Below are positions 17,584-26,307 of a stretch of 64,000 nt of DNA, piece after piece. Source of the DNA: Gemmatales bacterium (GTDB taxonomy: Bacteria > Planctomycetota > Planctomycetia > Gemmatales > Gemmataceae); the NCBI GenBank assembly GCA_026004675.1, contig BPJP01000007.1:62001-126000 (forward strand). Reading direction: 5' to 3'. How positions within the stretch are numbered: the stretch's first letter is position 1; the number at the start of each line of letters is the position of its first letter. The notes beneath the pieces are model-generated. The model was not told where the DNA came from. It saw only the letters and a program-made list of their open reading frames with translations, and did not search any database. Both the position numbers and the translations under genes were made by a program.

Positions 17584-18528
17584 ATGCAGCAACGCATTGT
17601 CGGACGTCTGGCACCTTCGCCGACCGGCGCACAGCACGTCGGCAACGCTCGCACGTACATGATCGCCTGGTTGTCCGCCCGCAGCCAAAATGGCCAAATC
17701 GTCTTGCGCATCGAAGATATCGATTCGCCTCGAGTCAAACTCGGCGCCGTCGAACAAATCTACGAAGACCTCCGCTGGTTGGGACTGGACTGGGACGGCG
17801 AAGTGCTGGTGCAGACGCGCCGACTGTTCGCTTACGAAGCAGCTTTGAACAAGTTGAAGGAACAGAACCTGGTCTATCCTTGTACGTGCACGCGAAGCGA
17901 TATCGAACGCGCAGCGAGTGCACCGCATGGGGAACACGAAGGACCGACCTACCCTGGTACTTGCACGTTTAGAACCATTCAGGAGGCGGAATCGCTAACC
18001 ATTCCGTATGCCTGGCGTTTTCGCACCGAGGGGCGCCACTGCGAATTTTCCGATCGCTTTCATGGAAAGGTAGCCTTGAACCTGGCTGACATCGGCGGTG
18101 ATTTCGTCGTTTGGAAATCGGCGGGGACGCCTGCCTACCAGCTTGCGGTCGTGGTCGACGATGCCGCTCAAGGCGTGACCGAAATCGTTCGCGGCGACGA
18201 TTTGATCCCATCGACCCCCAGACAATTGCTGCTTTACGAAGCCCTAACTTGGTCTCCGCCTTCCTTTGTCCATGTGCCACTGGTAGTCGGTCCAGACGGT
18301 CGACGCCTGGCCAAACGGCATGGCGACACTCGACTTTGCGCCTTGCGGGATCGAGGAGTTCGTGCCGAAGCCTTGCTCGGTCTATTGGCACATTCGTGCG
18401 GCTGGCTCGATCGCCCTGAACCCGTTCGACTACGCGACTTGTTGCCGGTGTTCCAACTGGACACGATTCCCAAACATCCGTTCGTACTGACCGCTGCCGC
18501 CCTCGAAGCGATCGGTTACAACGTGTGA
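17584..18528 (+). CDS. gluQ: Glutamyl-Q tRNA(Asp) synthetase GluQRS
   Basis: A truncated glutamyl-tRNA synthetase homologue (314 aa from the chosen start) lacking the anticodon-binding domain, as expected for GluQRS, which attaches glutamate to queuosine in tRNA(Asp). Seen in the sequence: GRLAPSPTG with a HIGH-like HVGNART, the zinc site CTC...YPGTC (residues about 101-135), RGDDL in the middle and a KMSKS-like LAKRHGDT. An ATG at 17521 is in frame but adds 21 residues unlike the family, so 17584 (MQQRIVGRLAPSP) is preferred; neither has a strong ribosome-binding site. It stands alone; no queuosine biosynthesis gene is nearby. Confidence 0.9.
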   Translation: MQQRIVGRLAPSPTGAQHVGNARTYMIAWLSARSQNGQIVLRIEDIDSPRVKLGAVEQIYEDLRWLGLDWDGEVLVQTRRLFAYEAALNKLKEQNLVYPCTCTRSDIERAASAPHGEHEGPTYPGTCTFRTIQEAESLTIPYAWRFRTEGRHCEFSDRFHGKVALNLADIGGDFVVWKSAGTPAYQLAVVVDDAAQGVTEIVRGDDLIPSTPRQLLLYEALTWSPPSFVHVPLVVGPDGRRLAKRHGDTRLCALRDRGVRAEALLGLLAHSCGWLDRPEPVRLRDLLPVFQLDTIPKHPFVLTAAALEAIGYNV

Positions 18529-18539
18529 ATTCGTAACCG

Positions 18540-18598
18540 CGATCGACAAACTTGGGCTATCCTGGTCAGGCTAAATTGTCGATCGGCTGCCAGGATAG
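18540..18598 (+). promoter_or_regulatory. Interleaved inverted repeats (possible RNA pseudoknot)
   Basis: Two perfect inverted repeats are interleaved: arms A 18540-18549 with 18576-18585 (10 bp) and arms B 18557-18565 with 18590-18598 (9 bp, extendable by G-T pairs). The order A-B-A'-B' is that of an H-type pseudoknot or of two exclusive hairpins. The element lies between the gluQ stop and the esterase gene starting at 18652. Confidence 0.4.
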
Positions 18599-18651
18599 TA
18601 AAAACGTCTTTGTCGAAAATAAAAACATCATCCAGCGATTTCGGAGAGGCG

Positions 18652-19539
18652 ATGATAGCCAGCAATTGTCTTCTATGTATATCGGCGTTCGTACTGGCGC
18701 AGCAGGAGCGGCCGGAACAACCAAAGGCGCCTGTTTCAAAGACCGAAATGATCCGACTCTGGAATGGTAAGGCGCCGCTCGGCAACGGCCAGTTCGAAAA
18801 AGCCGACGTGCCGCTCACAGTCTACAAACCGCAAAAGCCGAACGGCACGGCCATCGTCATCTGTCCCGGCGGCGGCTACGCCATGCGCGCCGTCGAACCA
18901 GAAGGGCACGGCATCGCCCGCTGGCTCAACCGGCACGGCATTACCGGCGCGGTCCTCGAATACCGTTTACCGAGGGGCAGATCGTTTGTTCCTCTTCTCG
19001 ATGCCCAACGCGCTATTCGCATCGTTCGAGCCAACGCCAAAAAATGGAACCTCGACCCCCAACGCATCGGTATCATGGGTTTCTCCGCCGGCGGGCACCT
19101 CGCTTCGACCGCTGGTACCCACTTCGATTCGGGCAAACCCGACGCAGATGATCCGATCGAACGGTTCAGTTGCCGACCCGACTTCATGATTCTCATCTAT
19201 CCCGTCATTACCATGGGCGATAAGACTCACAAAGGATCGAGGCGAAACTTGCTTGGCCAGATGCCTGATGAGAAAATGATCGAACTTTTTTCCAATGAAA
19301 AACAGGTTACATCGAAAACGCCTCCCGCCTTTCTCGCCCACGCCAAAGATGACCGCGCTGTTGTTCCGGACAACAGCAAGGCGTTCTATGAGGCGTTGCG
19401 GAACAGAAAGATACCGTGCGAATACCTCGAACTGCCCTCGGGCGGCCACGGTCTGAACGGGTACAAAGGGCCCATGTGGGAAGCGTGGCAAAAGACGTCG
19501 CTGCGCTGGCTTCGCGGTCTTGACTTGATTCCGAATTAG
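18652..19539 (+). CDS. Exported alpha/beta-hydrolase (esterase, BD-FAE-like)
   Basis: A 295-residue esterase-type alpha/beta-hydrolase with a short signal sequence (MIASNCLLCISAFVLAQ). The oxyanion region ICPGGGYAMRA and the nucleophile motif GFSAGG are intact; the aspartate is in HAKDDRAV and the histidine in GGHGLNGY. This layout fits acetyl-xylan or feruloyl esterase-like enzymes common in planctomycetes. Start at 18652 has GGAGAGG upstream; the frame is open for 14 more codons but without signal-peptide character. It follows gluQ after 123 bp containing a pair of interleaved inverted repeats. Substrate not known. Confidence 0.87.
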   Translation: MIASNCLLCISAFVLAQQERPEQPKAPVSKTEMIRLWNGKAPLGNGQFEKADVPLTVYKPQKPNGTAIVICPGGGYAMRAVEPEGHGIARWLNRHGITGAVLEYRLPRGRSFVPLLDAQRAIRIVRANAKKWNLDPQRIGIMGFSAGGHLASTAGTHFDSGKPDADDPIERFSCRPDFMILIYPVITMGDKTHKGSRRNLLGQMPDEKMIELFSNEKQVTSKTPPAFLAHAKDDRAVVPDNSKAFYEALRNRKIPCEYLELPSGGHGLNGYKGPMWEAWQKTSLRWLRGLDLIPN

Positions 19540-19567
19540 GTCCTTGAAACGATCAGCCTCCCGGAAG

Positions 19568-21454
19568 TCACTTCTTTTTCGGCGGCACGCGATACTTGAC
19601 CGTGTTGCTGGTTGTGTCGGGGGGCAATTCATAAGGCAACGACTTCAGGAAAGCCACGAGATCGTCGATTTGTTGTGGCGACAGATGGCTGGTTTTGCCG
19701 TGCCTGTCGCGTTTGTTGAAGGTTGTCAATACATCCTTGAGCGTTTTGGCCTTGCCGTGGTGCAAGTAGGGAGCGGTCCGATAGCAGGCGAGCAGCGTTG
19801 GCGTATCGTACTTGCTGCCAATTTTTTCGGTAGGATCGAGATCGCCTGTGCCCACGTCGTGCAGATTGAATGGCTGTTTGAGCGTGCTGTCGGTGTAGTA
19901 CGGACCGCTGTGGCAGGAGGAACAGCCCACTTCTTTGCTGAAGAAAAGCTTTTTTCCACGCTCGGCGGCAGCGCTTAATTTGCCCGGCGCTGGAATATGC
20001 GGCGACAGAATAAACTCGAACGAGTTCGTATAAACGGCGAGGGCGTCGAGCTCTTTGGATCGGCCTGACAGTTTTTCTTCCAATTCCGTCGGTTCGAAAC
20101 CCTTCTTCGGTTTGATATTCCCTTTGAGCAGGCCGCGCCCCTGCATCAGCCTGCCACGGATCGTGTACTCGAAGTCCTGAACTTCATCGCGGTCCGCAGA
20201 CCAGTGGAGCGGATGGGTGTGGGCCAGCCCGAAGAGGTGGGGCGTTTTTCGCAAACCTTCCGGATTTTGCCACACGCGGCCATCGCTATGGCCGTCCGGA
20301 TGGCATGACGAGCAAGCGATCCACCGCCGGCTTGTCAACGGCGGATTGGCGGTGTTGAATAGGATCTTCCCTAGCACCCACTCTGGCGTTTTGGGCGGAT
20401 CGCAGACCCTGATTGTGGCTCGCCGCCGCATCGTGTCGGCATCATGTACACTGACAGCAAAATCAAGCGAGTTGTAGACATAGACTGTCTTGTCGTCAGG
20501 ACTGATGCGTATGGCCCTGGGATTCTTGCCCAGATTGATAGCATTGCCGATGCGTTCAATTTCTTGGTAATCATCGTTCAGAAGTTTGGAGATGTTCATG
20601 TCGTCCGTACCGGCATAGATGGTGTAAATTCTTTTGCCATCACTGGAAATGGCGGCTTCCCACGGATTGGTCACGACGCGGACATTGTTATAGGTGTCCA
20701 TGTCGATGCGAACGCGGCGGCGGCCTTCTTTCGGTCGTAAGTCGCAGATCGACAAGGCCGGAAAAATCGAACCGCTTCCGTCGGCCACTTCGACTTTGGC
20801 CCGCAAGTGGGATAAATATGCCTTCGGATAGGAGGGACTTGGATGAATGACAACATGGCGACAGAGGTTGTCGCGCGGCTGGCCCTGCCAGGTGTCGACA
20901 ACCTTCCCTGATGCCAAATCGAGGGCATGCAGCGTCGCCGTGTAAAATTCCGCAACATATAGCCGTTTCTCATCGGGCGGCAACGCAATACCACGCAAAA
21001 ACTTCCCTGCTTTCATCTCTCGTACGATCTGCATGGTTTTGGTATCGATTTCGCTGACAAGCCCCGGATAATCGTGCGTCACCCAGGCTCGCGTTCCTGC
21101 CGTGTTGGCCACGATGCCGTACGGCTCAAACGGTACTTTGAGCGTCTTGATGATCTTTCCCGATCGAGGATTGAAGAAAACGACTTTGTGCTCGCGATTG
21201 ACCGTCACTGCGGCGAGTGGGCCGTTGCCGATCCAGGTGACTCCTTCAGGTTTATCTCCAACTGCAATCTCATGGATAGCTTTTTGCGCCTTGGTATCGA
21301 CGACCGTTACCGTGCCGTTATCGGAGTTCGTCACCAACAACAGGCTGCCATCGGGAGACACGTCCAGAAGGCTGTTAGAGGTTCCGGCCCATCCAGCCTG
21401 GTAGACGACCACACTAACAACAAGGCTCAAGGCGATTGTCAATCGCGACGACAT
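19568..21454 (-). CDS. YVTN beta-propeller / diheme c-type cytochrome fusion
   Basis: A 628-residue exported protein. After a signal peptide comes a YncE/YVTN-type propeller (about residues 25-370) with repeats such as LLLVTNSDNGTVTVVDT and KTVYVYNSLDFAVSVHD. The C-terminal part (about 380-610) is of the cytochrome c peroxidase/MauG type with two CxxCH heme sites, CSSCHPDGHSDG and CSSCHSGPYYTD. The heme-bearing half suggests periplasmic electron transfer or peroxide reduction. The architecture is frequent in planctomycetes but its substrate is not established. It is convergent with the esterase gene. No partner oxidoreductase is adjacent. Confidence 0.85.
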   Translation of the reverse strand: MSSRLTIALSLVVSVVVYQAGWAGTSNSLLDVSPDGSLLLVTNSDNGTVTVVDTKAQKAIHEIAVGDKPEGVTWIGNGPLAAVTVNREHKVVFFNPRSGKIIKTLKVPFEPYGIVANTAGTRAWVTHDYPGLVSEIDTKTMQIVREMKAGKFLRGIALPPDEKRLYVAEFYTATLHALDLASGKVVDTWQGQPRDNLCRHVVIHPSPSYPKAYLSHLRAKVEVADGSGSIFPALSICDLRPKEGRRRVRIDMDTYNNVRVVTNPWEAAISSDGKRIYTIYAGTDDMNISKLLNDDYQEIERIGNAINLGKNPRAIRISPDDKTVYVYNSLDFAVSVHDADTMRRRATIRVCDPPKTPEWVLGKILFNTANPPLTSRRWIACSSCHPDGHSDGRVWQNPEGLRKTPHLFGLAHTHPLHWSADRDEVQDFEYTIRGRLMQGRGLLKGNIKPKKGFEPTELEEKLSGRSKELDALAVYTNSFEFILSPHIPAPGKLSAAAERGKKLFFSKEVGCSSCHSGPYYTDSTLKQPFNLHDVGTGDLDPTEKIGSKYDTPTLLACYRTAPYLHHGKAKTLKDVLTTFNKRDRHGKTSHLSPQQIDDLVAFLKSLPYELPPDTTSNTVKYRVPPKKK

Positions 21455-21602
21455 TGGTAAGGCTCCCCTGGTTGAGAAAGGTCGAATCGGCAGGTTTACA
21501 AGCTTAGACGCCGAAGAAGGTGGAACATTCAGAGATTATTTCACGTGCGCATGGGGGTTGCAATCAAAATGCCGAGGCGGACAACTCCATTGCGATTTCG
21601 CA

Positions 21603-24600
21603 TCAACGAGAAGCTGGTTTTGGCATTGGCAGCAGATCGATCGATCGCACTGCGGAACCCAACCTGCCATCGGGAGTATAACCATTGAGCAGGACGCGGT
21701 AACGGCCTGCTCGAAGCGGTAAGAGCGCGGTTACCTGTCCGTCATGCGTCACCAGGACAGGGTGCCAGAAAAGAACATCAGAAGCAAGATCCTGTGGACT
21801 GCGATCAACCGAATCCTGCCTCTGCGGGCGTTTGTGCTCTGCTCGTTCGGTCACTTTTTTATCCGCGGAGTTGCCAGCGAGCTTGCCTGTATCCGCAATG
21901 CCAGGTAGGGGAAGGAAATACGAACGCACTGGACCAGAGCCTCGCCCCTTGGCGGCGGCGAAACGCCTCCTATCTGATTGAATCTCAGCAATGGCCTCTT
22001 TGCCGGGTGCCGGTCTAGCCATGTTTTTCAGTGGTAGATCGAGATGCGCAACTACGACCTTGTCGTCGCCCGGTTCTTCTGGGACGATCGGGAAGGGCCC
22101 CCATCGCAATCTAACAAAAGGATCGTCCAACTGAACCATTTCGACAGCATCTTGAAGCGACGCGGTCGGCGACAAAGCCAGCACGCCCACTGCCAACAAA
22201 GCACAACATGCCGTCGCAAAGTAAGGGACAGTATCCGGCAGGCTGCGTCGGGTGATTCCGACAACCAGGCAGCCAAAGACACCGAGCAACGCAACTAAGC
22301 CCAGAAGAGGGAGCAGAATCTGTCGCATCTCGGCCATCCAATGATGATATCGGTGCCACTCCGCCAGCGCCGCCTCATACGCGGCTTCGGCTTGACTGAA
22401 CTCATTTTGCAACTTCTCTCGCTCGGCCATAAACTGAAGACGCCGTCGTGCGACTTGCTCTTCAAGTTGTTGTTTTTGTTTGGAGAGTTGCTCTAGTTGC
22501 GTCTGCTGCTGACCCCGAAAGCGCTTCAGATGGAACTCCAATTCCTCGATTCGCTTGAGTCGACTGGCCAAATGGGTCGCATAGCGATCCAAGAGTTGTC
22601 GTCTTGCAGATGACAACGATGCCCGATCGGCAGCAGCATCGACGATGCCGGCGTACGTGTCGTCCGGATGGACAAAACGCCGCCAGCCCTTGGTTCCCAG
22701 AAACAGGTCCAGTGGTTCCGCCCAGCGTGGATCGTTAACAAGAAAATCGGCATACTCGAATTCTTCGGGATGAAGCCAACTCGTTGTCAGCCAAAAGTAA
22801 GCGGGCAACTGGCACAACTGGCGATCGCCGGCTCGATCGTAAACGAACTGCTCCACGACGGACAGCATCAGGATGGCATCGCTGGGGCGGTTGCTTTCGT
22901 CCGTGGCCTCACAAATCAACCTGGTTTGGCGCGCCTCCATTTCCGTTCGCATCGACAGGTTCAACCGTCTCGACGGGGTTCGGTAGACGAGTCGTTCGGC
23001 AACGGGTTGCCAGCCAGTTGCGGTCTTTTCATATACAGTGATTCGGAAGATGCCGCCGATGCCATCGGCAGGCTGCAATTCGACCGACGCCAGACTGCCG
23101 GCCTTCACGTAGACCGACTTTTTAACAAGTACAACGCCGCGACAAAAAGCCGTCACGAGCAAGTGTCGGTCTCGCTGGATGCTGCGAAGCTGTAGCGAGA
23201 ACGGCTCGTTGTCAGCGACAACGCCTTTGTCGGCATGCAAGACGACGCCATCGCTGCGTGCCGGCGGCAATTTGACTTGCAGGTTAGGGTTGTTACTGAG
23301 CCGGTTCTTCGATGCTGCCAATTTGAGGAAATACGCTCGCCCCGGTTCTGGCGTGAACTGGAATGTGCCCATGCCAGAAGTAAATTCAGGCTCTGGCGAC
23401 CGCCACGTGACAGCGTCCGCTACAATGCGACCGACATCATCAACGATCTTGCCCGTGATGTGGACAGGCTGGCCGAGGTTATTGGAAACGCGGAAATAGA
23501 CCTGGTTGGGCACGCCTTGTAGCAAATCGCCTCCTTCAGGATAGAAGTCCACAAATAGTTCAGACGAAACGACAGGAATCGTTTGGACAAGTTCAGCACC
23601 CTGACCCAAATCGAGGCGGAGTGTGCTTGCGCCGGAAATCGCCGCCGGGACAACAGCGCTGATTTTCAGGGTACCCGCCTGATCCGTCCTGGCCGATTGG
23701 TTGAAGCGCCGATTGCCGAACTGCCACTCGACTTGGACGGCGCGATCGGAAAGCGGTTCTCGCGTATCGCCACCATACAGCGTGCACATGGCGGTTACCT
23801 TGTCGCCTGGTGAATAATTCGGTTTGTCGAAGTGGACGACCTTGTCGAAGCGGGAACGCTCGTACTGGCTCACCGAGAACGAACGTTCGACTGGCGAAAA
23901 GCGGTTGTCGGCGTCAAAAACGCGAAGCACGTATTCGCCCTCCGGCGCTTGTTTGTCCAGTTGAAAGGTGCCGACGCTGAGGCCACGGATCGGCTTGCCA
24001 TTCGGTCCAAGAACGTCATTGCCTTCGGCGTCCACAAACCAGTCGATCGCTGGTACGACCATTTGCTTGCCGTCTGGGCACAAGATCGTGAACACGAGGT
24101 CGAGTTTCTCGTCAATGGCCCGGAAATCGAAACGGTCGAGCGTCAGCGAGCAGCAATGGACCGTTTCCCCAGGTCGATAGACGGGTTTGTCTGTCGTAAC
24201 ATAGGTGTGCCAGCGAGGAGTTTCGATCGTGAAGGTATCCAGCAAGGTTTCCTCTTTCTTGTCCGTTCCTGTACTCGTCAGTTCGACAGTCAACTTCGCC
24301 CCTGGTTCGACGGGGAGATCGGGAGGAAGGGCAATCTGGCTGTTTGCCCTATGGTCGGTTTGCTTTTCAAGCAGAAGTTCCCGGTTCGAGTCGTAGACAC
24401 GAAGCTTCAATGCGCCGGCTGCCTCCTTTTTCCGCTTGAGGCGCTCGAGGTCAAGCCGCAAGACACTTGGAGCACCGTCACTCGATGGGCGCTCGATAAG
24501 GTATCGTTCCCCTCGGCCGGTGTTCGTGGCCAAAGCTTTTTGCTGGCTCTTGTGCTCCTCGACCAGCATCTTGATGGCGTTCTGGATCGCTTCGATATCT

Positions 24601-25115
24601 TGTTGTGTTTGATTTGTTCGATCATTGATGCTCTGTATGATCTTGTTCGCTTTGGTCTGAATTTGTTCGATTTGATGCTTTACGTTGTTGGCATCGCGGT
24701 TATAAGTGGCTGCCAGTTGTTCAGAGCGTTCATGCAATCGGTCCAATTGCGCTTGCCTGGAGAGAACCTCGTCGCGCTGCATCGAATACAGGCCGCCGGG
24801 GATACCGAGCATGGTGATGACAAAAAGGACGATGGCAGCAGCCAACCAACGGACCCAGACGTTGGCATCTCGACCAGCGGGAATGTCGTCAACTGGATCG
24901 ATGCGTGTGAAGACCGGCGGCTGAAAGCGAACGTCGGGAAACTCGCGGCGCGCAGCCTCTGCCAATCGGCGGCTCATATCTTGAGCCTGGAGCAAGGCCA
25001 GCTGGCAACTCACGCACTGGCCGACATGGTCATCGATTTCTTTGGCGTCTTCTGGATCGAGAAGGCCGTAGACGAATTCCAGAAGTTGTTTTTGAATGTG
25101 GGAGCAATACATCAT
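21603..25115 (-). CDS. Anti-sigma zinc-finger / macroglobulin-domain membrane protein
   Basis: A 1170-residue protein with an unusual domain order. Residues 1-45 form an anti-sigma type zinc finger (H30, C34, C37 in HX3CX2C). A membrane helix at about 88-110 follows, then a coiled coil (about 115-195). From about 300 come macroglobulin MG2-type domains, recognisable by YVTTDKPVYRPGETVH and later FDKPNYSPGDKVTA. A second coiled coil (about 850-925) leads to two more membrane helices near 930-990 and a polar C-terminal tail. No thioester motif (CxEQ) is visible, so it is not a classic alpha-2-macroglobulin. It lies 53 bp after an ECF sigma gene, so it probably holds that sigma factor at the membrane and senses something outside. 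Confidence 0.8.
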   Translation of the reverse strand: MMYCSHIQKQLLEFVYGLLDPEDAKEIDDHVGQCVSCQLALLQAQDMSRRLAEAARREFPDVRFQPPVFTRIDPVDDIPAGRDANVWVRWLAAAIVLFVITMLGIPGGLYSMQRDEVLSRQAQLDRLHERSEQLAATYNRDANNVKHQIEQIQTKANKIIQSINDRTNQTQQDIEAIQNAIKMLVEEHKSQQKALATNTGRGERYLIERPSSDGAPSVLRLDLERLKRKKEAAGALKLRVYDSNRELLLEKQTDHRANSQIALPPDLPVEPGAKLTVELTSTGTDKKEETLLDTFTIETPRWHTYVTTDKPVYRPGETVHCCSLTLDRFDFRAIDEKLDLVFTILCPDGKQMVVPAIDWFVDAEGNDVLGPNGKPIRGLSVGTFQLDKQAPEGEYVLRVFDADNRFSPVERSFSVSQYERSRFDKVVHFDKPNYSPGDKVTAMCTLYGGDTREPLSDRAVQVEWQFGNRRFNQSARTDQAGTLKISAVVPAAISGASTLRLDLGQGAELVQTIPVVSSELFVDFYPEGGDLLQGVPNQVYFRVSNNLGQPVHITGKIVDDVGRIVADAVTWRSPEPEFTSGMGTFQFTPEPGRAYFLKLAASKNRLSNNPNLQVKLPPARSDGVVLHADKGVVADNEPFSLQLRSIQRDRHLLVTAFCRGVVLVKKSVYVKAGSLASVELQPADGIGGIFRITVYEKTATGWQPVAERLVYRTPSRRLNLSMRTEMEARQTRLICEATDESNRPSDAILMLSVVEQFVYDRAGDRQLCQLPAYFWLTTSWLHPEEFEYADFLVNDPRWAEPLDLFLGTKGWRRFVHPDDTYAGIVDAAADRASLSSARRQLLDRYATHLASRLKRIEELEFHLKRFRGQQQTQLEQLSKQKQQLEEQVARRRLQFMAEREKLQNEFSQAEAAYEAALAEWHRYHHWMAEMRQILLPLLGLVALLGVFGCLVVGITRRSLPDTVPYFATACCALLAVGVLALSPTASLQDAVEMVQLDDPFVRLRWGPFPIVPEEPGDDKVVVAHLDLPLKNMARPAPGKEAIAEIQSDRRRFAAAKGRGSGPVRSYFLPLPGIADTGKLAGNSADKKVTERAEHKRPQRQDSVDRSPQDLASDVLFWHPVLVTHDGQVTALLPLRAGRYRVLLNGYTPDGRLGSAVRSIDLLPMPKPASR

Positions 25116-25168
25116 CCGCTCCTGGAAACGGGCGCAATCCCAGCGTCGCGAACCGGAATCGGCCAGCT

Positions 25169-25723
25169 TTAGGACAGTTTTTGCCTGAGTTTCTGGAGAG
25201 CGCTGCGCATTTGCGTCTTCACGGTCCCCAACGGACAGCGGCGGATTTCGGCGATCTGTTCAAAGGTCAAATCGCCGTTCTGGCGTAACAGGAATACTTC
25301 CTTCTCATCCTGCCGCAATTGCATGATGGCGTGGCGCAGTTGGTCTTGCATTTCTTTCTGTTCCGCGACCCGCTCGGGGTTGGAATTGTCGGCAGAGACG
25401 GGCGCTTCTTCGCCAGACAATTGCCGGGATTTGCGATACCAGGCGCTGCGCTGCTGGTCGCGGGCGACGTTCAGGGCGACTCGAAAAATCCAGGCGCGCA
25501 AGTTGCGGACATCCTTTAGGCTGTCCTGGGCTCGCCAGCATTTCAAAAAAGTGTCCTGGGCAGCGTCCTGGGCATCCTGCTGGTTGCCGAGCAGATACCA
25601 CAGCGTGCTGACCAACTCGTCGCGCATTTCGTTGAATGCCGCCACGAGCGTTTCCGCTGGACTGGCCTTCGCGTCGAGAGCGACAGTAGGTCGCAGCGAC
25701 GCGTTCGTGCCAAGTTTGCTCAT
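25169..25723 (-). CDS. ECF-family RNA polymerase sigma factor
   Basis: A 184-residue ECF sigma factor with region 2 (GNQQDAQDAAQDTFLKCWR, then LRAWIFRVALNVARD) and region 4 (QNGDLTFEQIAEIRRCPLGT, helix-turn-helix, then VKTQMRSALQKLR). The start at 25723 (MSKLGTNAS) is preceded by GGGTGAGAGC; the open frame extends 55 codons further without family similarity. The next gene encodes the zinc-finger/macroglobulin protein, its likely anti-sigma factor. About 270 bp upstream lies a terminator-like hairpin, so the sigma gene has its own promoter in between, possibly autoregulated. Confidence 0.92.
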   Translation of the reverse strand: MSKLGTNASLRPTVALDAKASPAETLVAAFNEMRDELVSTLWYLLGNQQDAQDAAQDTFLKCWRAQDSLKDVRNLRAWIFRVALNVARDQQRSAWYRKSRQLSGEEAPVSADNSNPERVAEQKEMQDQLRHAIMQLRQDEKEVFLLRQNGDLTFEQIAEIRRCPLGTVKTQMRSALQKLRQKLS

Positions 25724-26307
25724 GCTCTCACCCTGAAGACGAACTCGCAAGCGAGTTGGATTGCCAAAATCACCCGCTATTAGATAAGACGTTAAAGGTT
25801 CCTCGATATCACCGGCGAAAATATCGGAATGTTTGCGTGCCGCAGGGATGACATCACGCGATCCGATCCAATTCTTGGCGAGCGTCAACCTGCCGCCCCG
25901 ATATTCGCCTCCCCCGCCCCTTTGATCGTAACCGGAATGAACGGCCTTGCAAGCAGGAATTCCTCGACCTACGATGTTCGTGTCCGGACAAAAAACATCC
26001 GGAAGCGGGCTTTCCCAGGGGGGCCGGGGAAGATGCGCCGCTTCCGGAAAAGATCACCATAACATTTCACATTTTCAACGCGCGGTCGTTTCGCTTCTCA
26101 TACCGACGTGCATAAAGTCACTGGACAACAGAACGTCGACGACAGGCCGAGGACATGAAACCCGTGTTTGAATCTGCATCGATCATATGCCTGGCCAAAG
26201 CCAGGTGTCAAGCGCGAAGTCGATGATGCAGGCAGCCGAATCGGCGACGAAAACGAAACCTCGATTGGAACCTGGTCGCTAGCGGTTTCTCGTTAAGCCT
26301 TGTGCCT
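25724..26307. other. Intergenic region upstream of the ECF sigma gene
   Basis: About 580 bp with no convincing gene. It contains the minus-strand terminator-like hairpin at 25990-26048, and a small hairpin (CCTGGC/GCCAGG) near 26191-26206. The promoter of the sigma gene should lie at its left end, but I see no clear consensus. Confidence 0.5.
25990..26048 (-). terminator. Intrinsic terminator-like hairpin
   Basis: Arms 25998-26008 and 26038-26048 form a perfect 11-bp stem around a GC-rich loop that can itself pair (CTTTCCC with GGGGAAG). Read on the minus strand the stem is followed by GTTTTTTGT. It would end transcripts from the FHA-GGDEF gene, whose stop is about 260 bp upstream of it. Confidence 0.6.

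Noticed and set aside
23832-25172. 446-codon plus-strand open frame opposite the anti-sigma/macroglobulin gene
   Set aside because: Antisense to a gene whose zinc finger, membrane helix and MG2 motifs are all readable; no support for coding.
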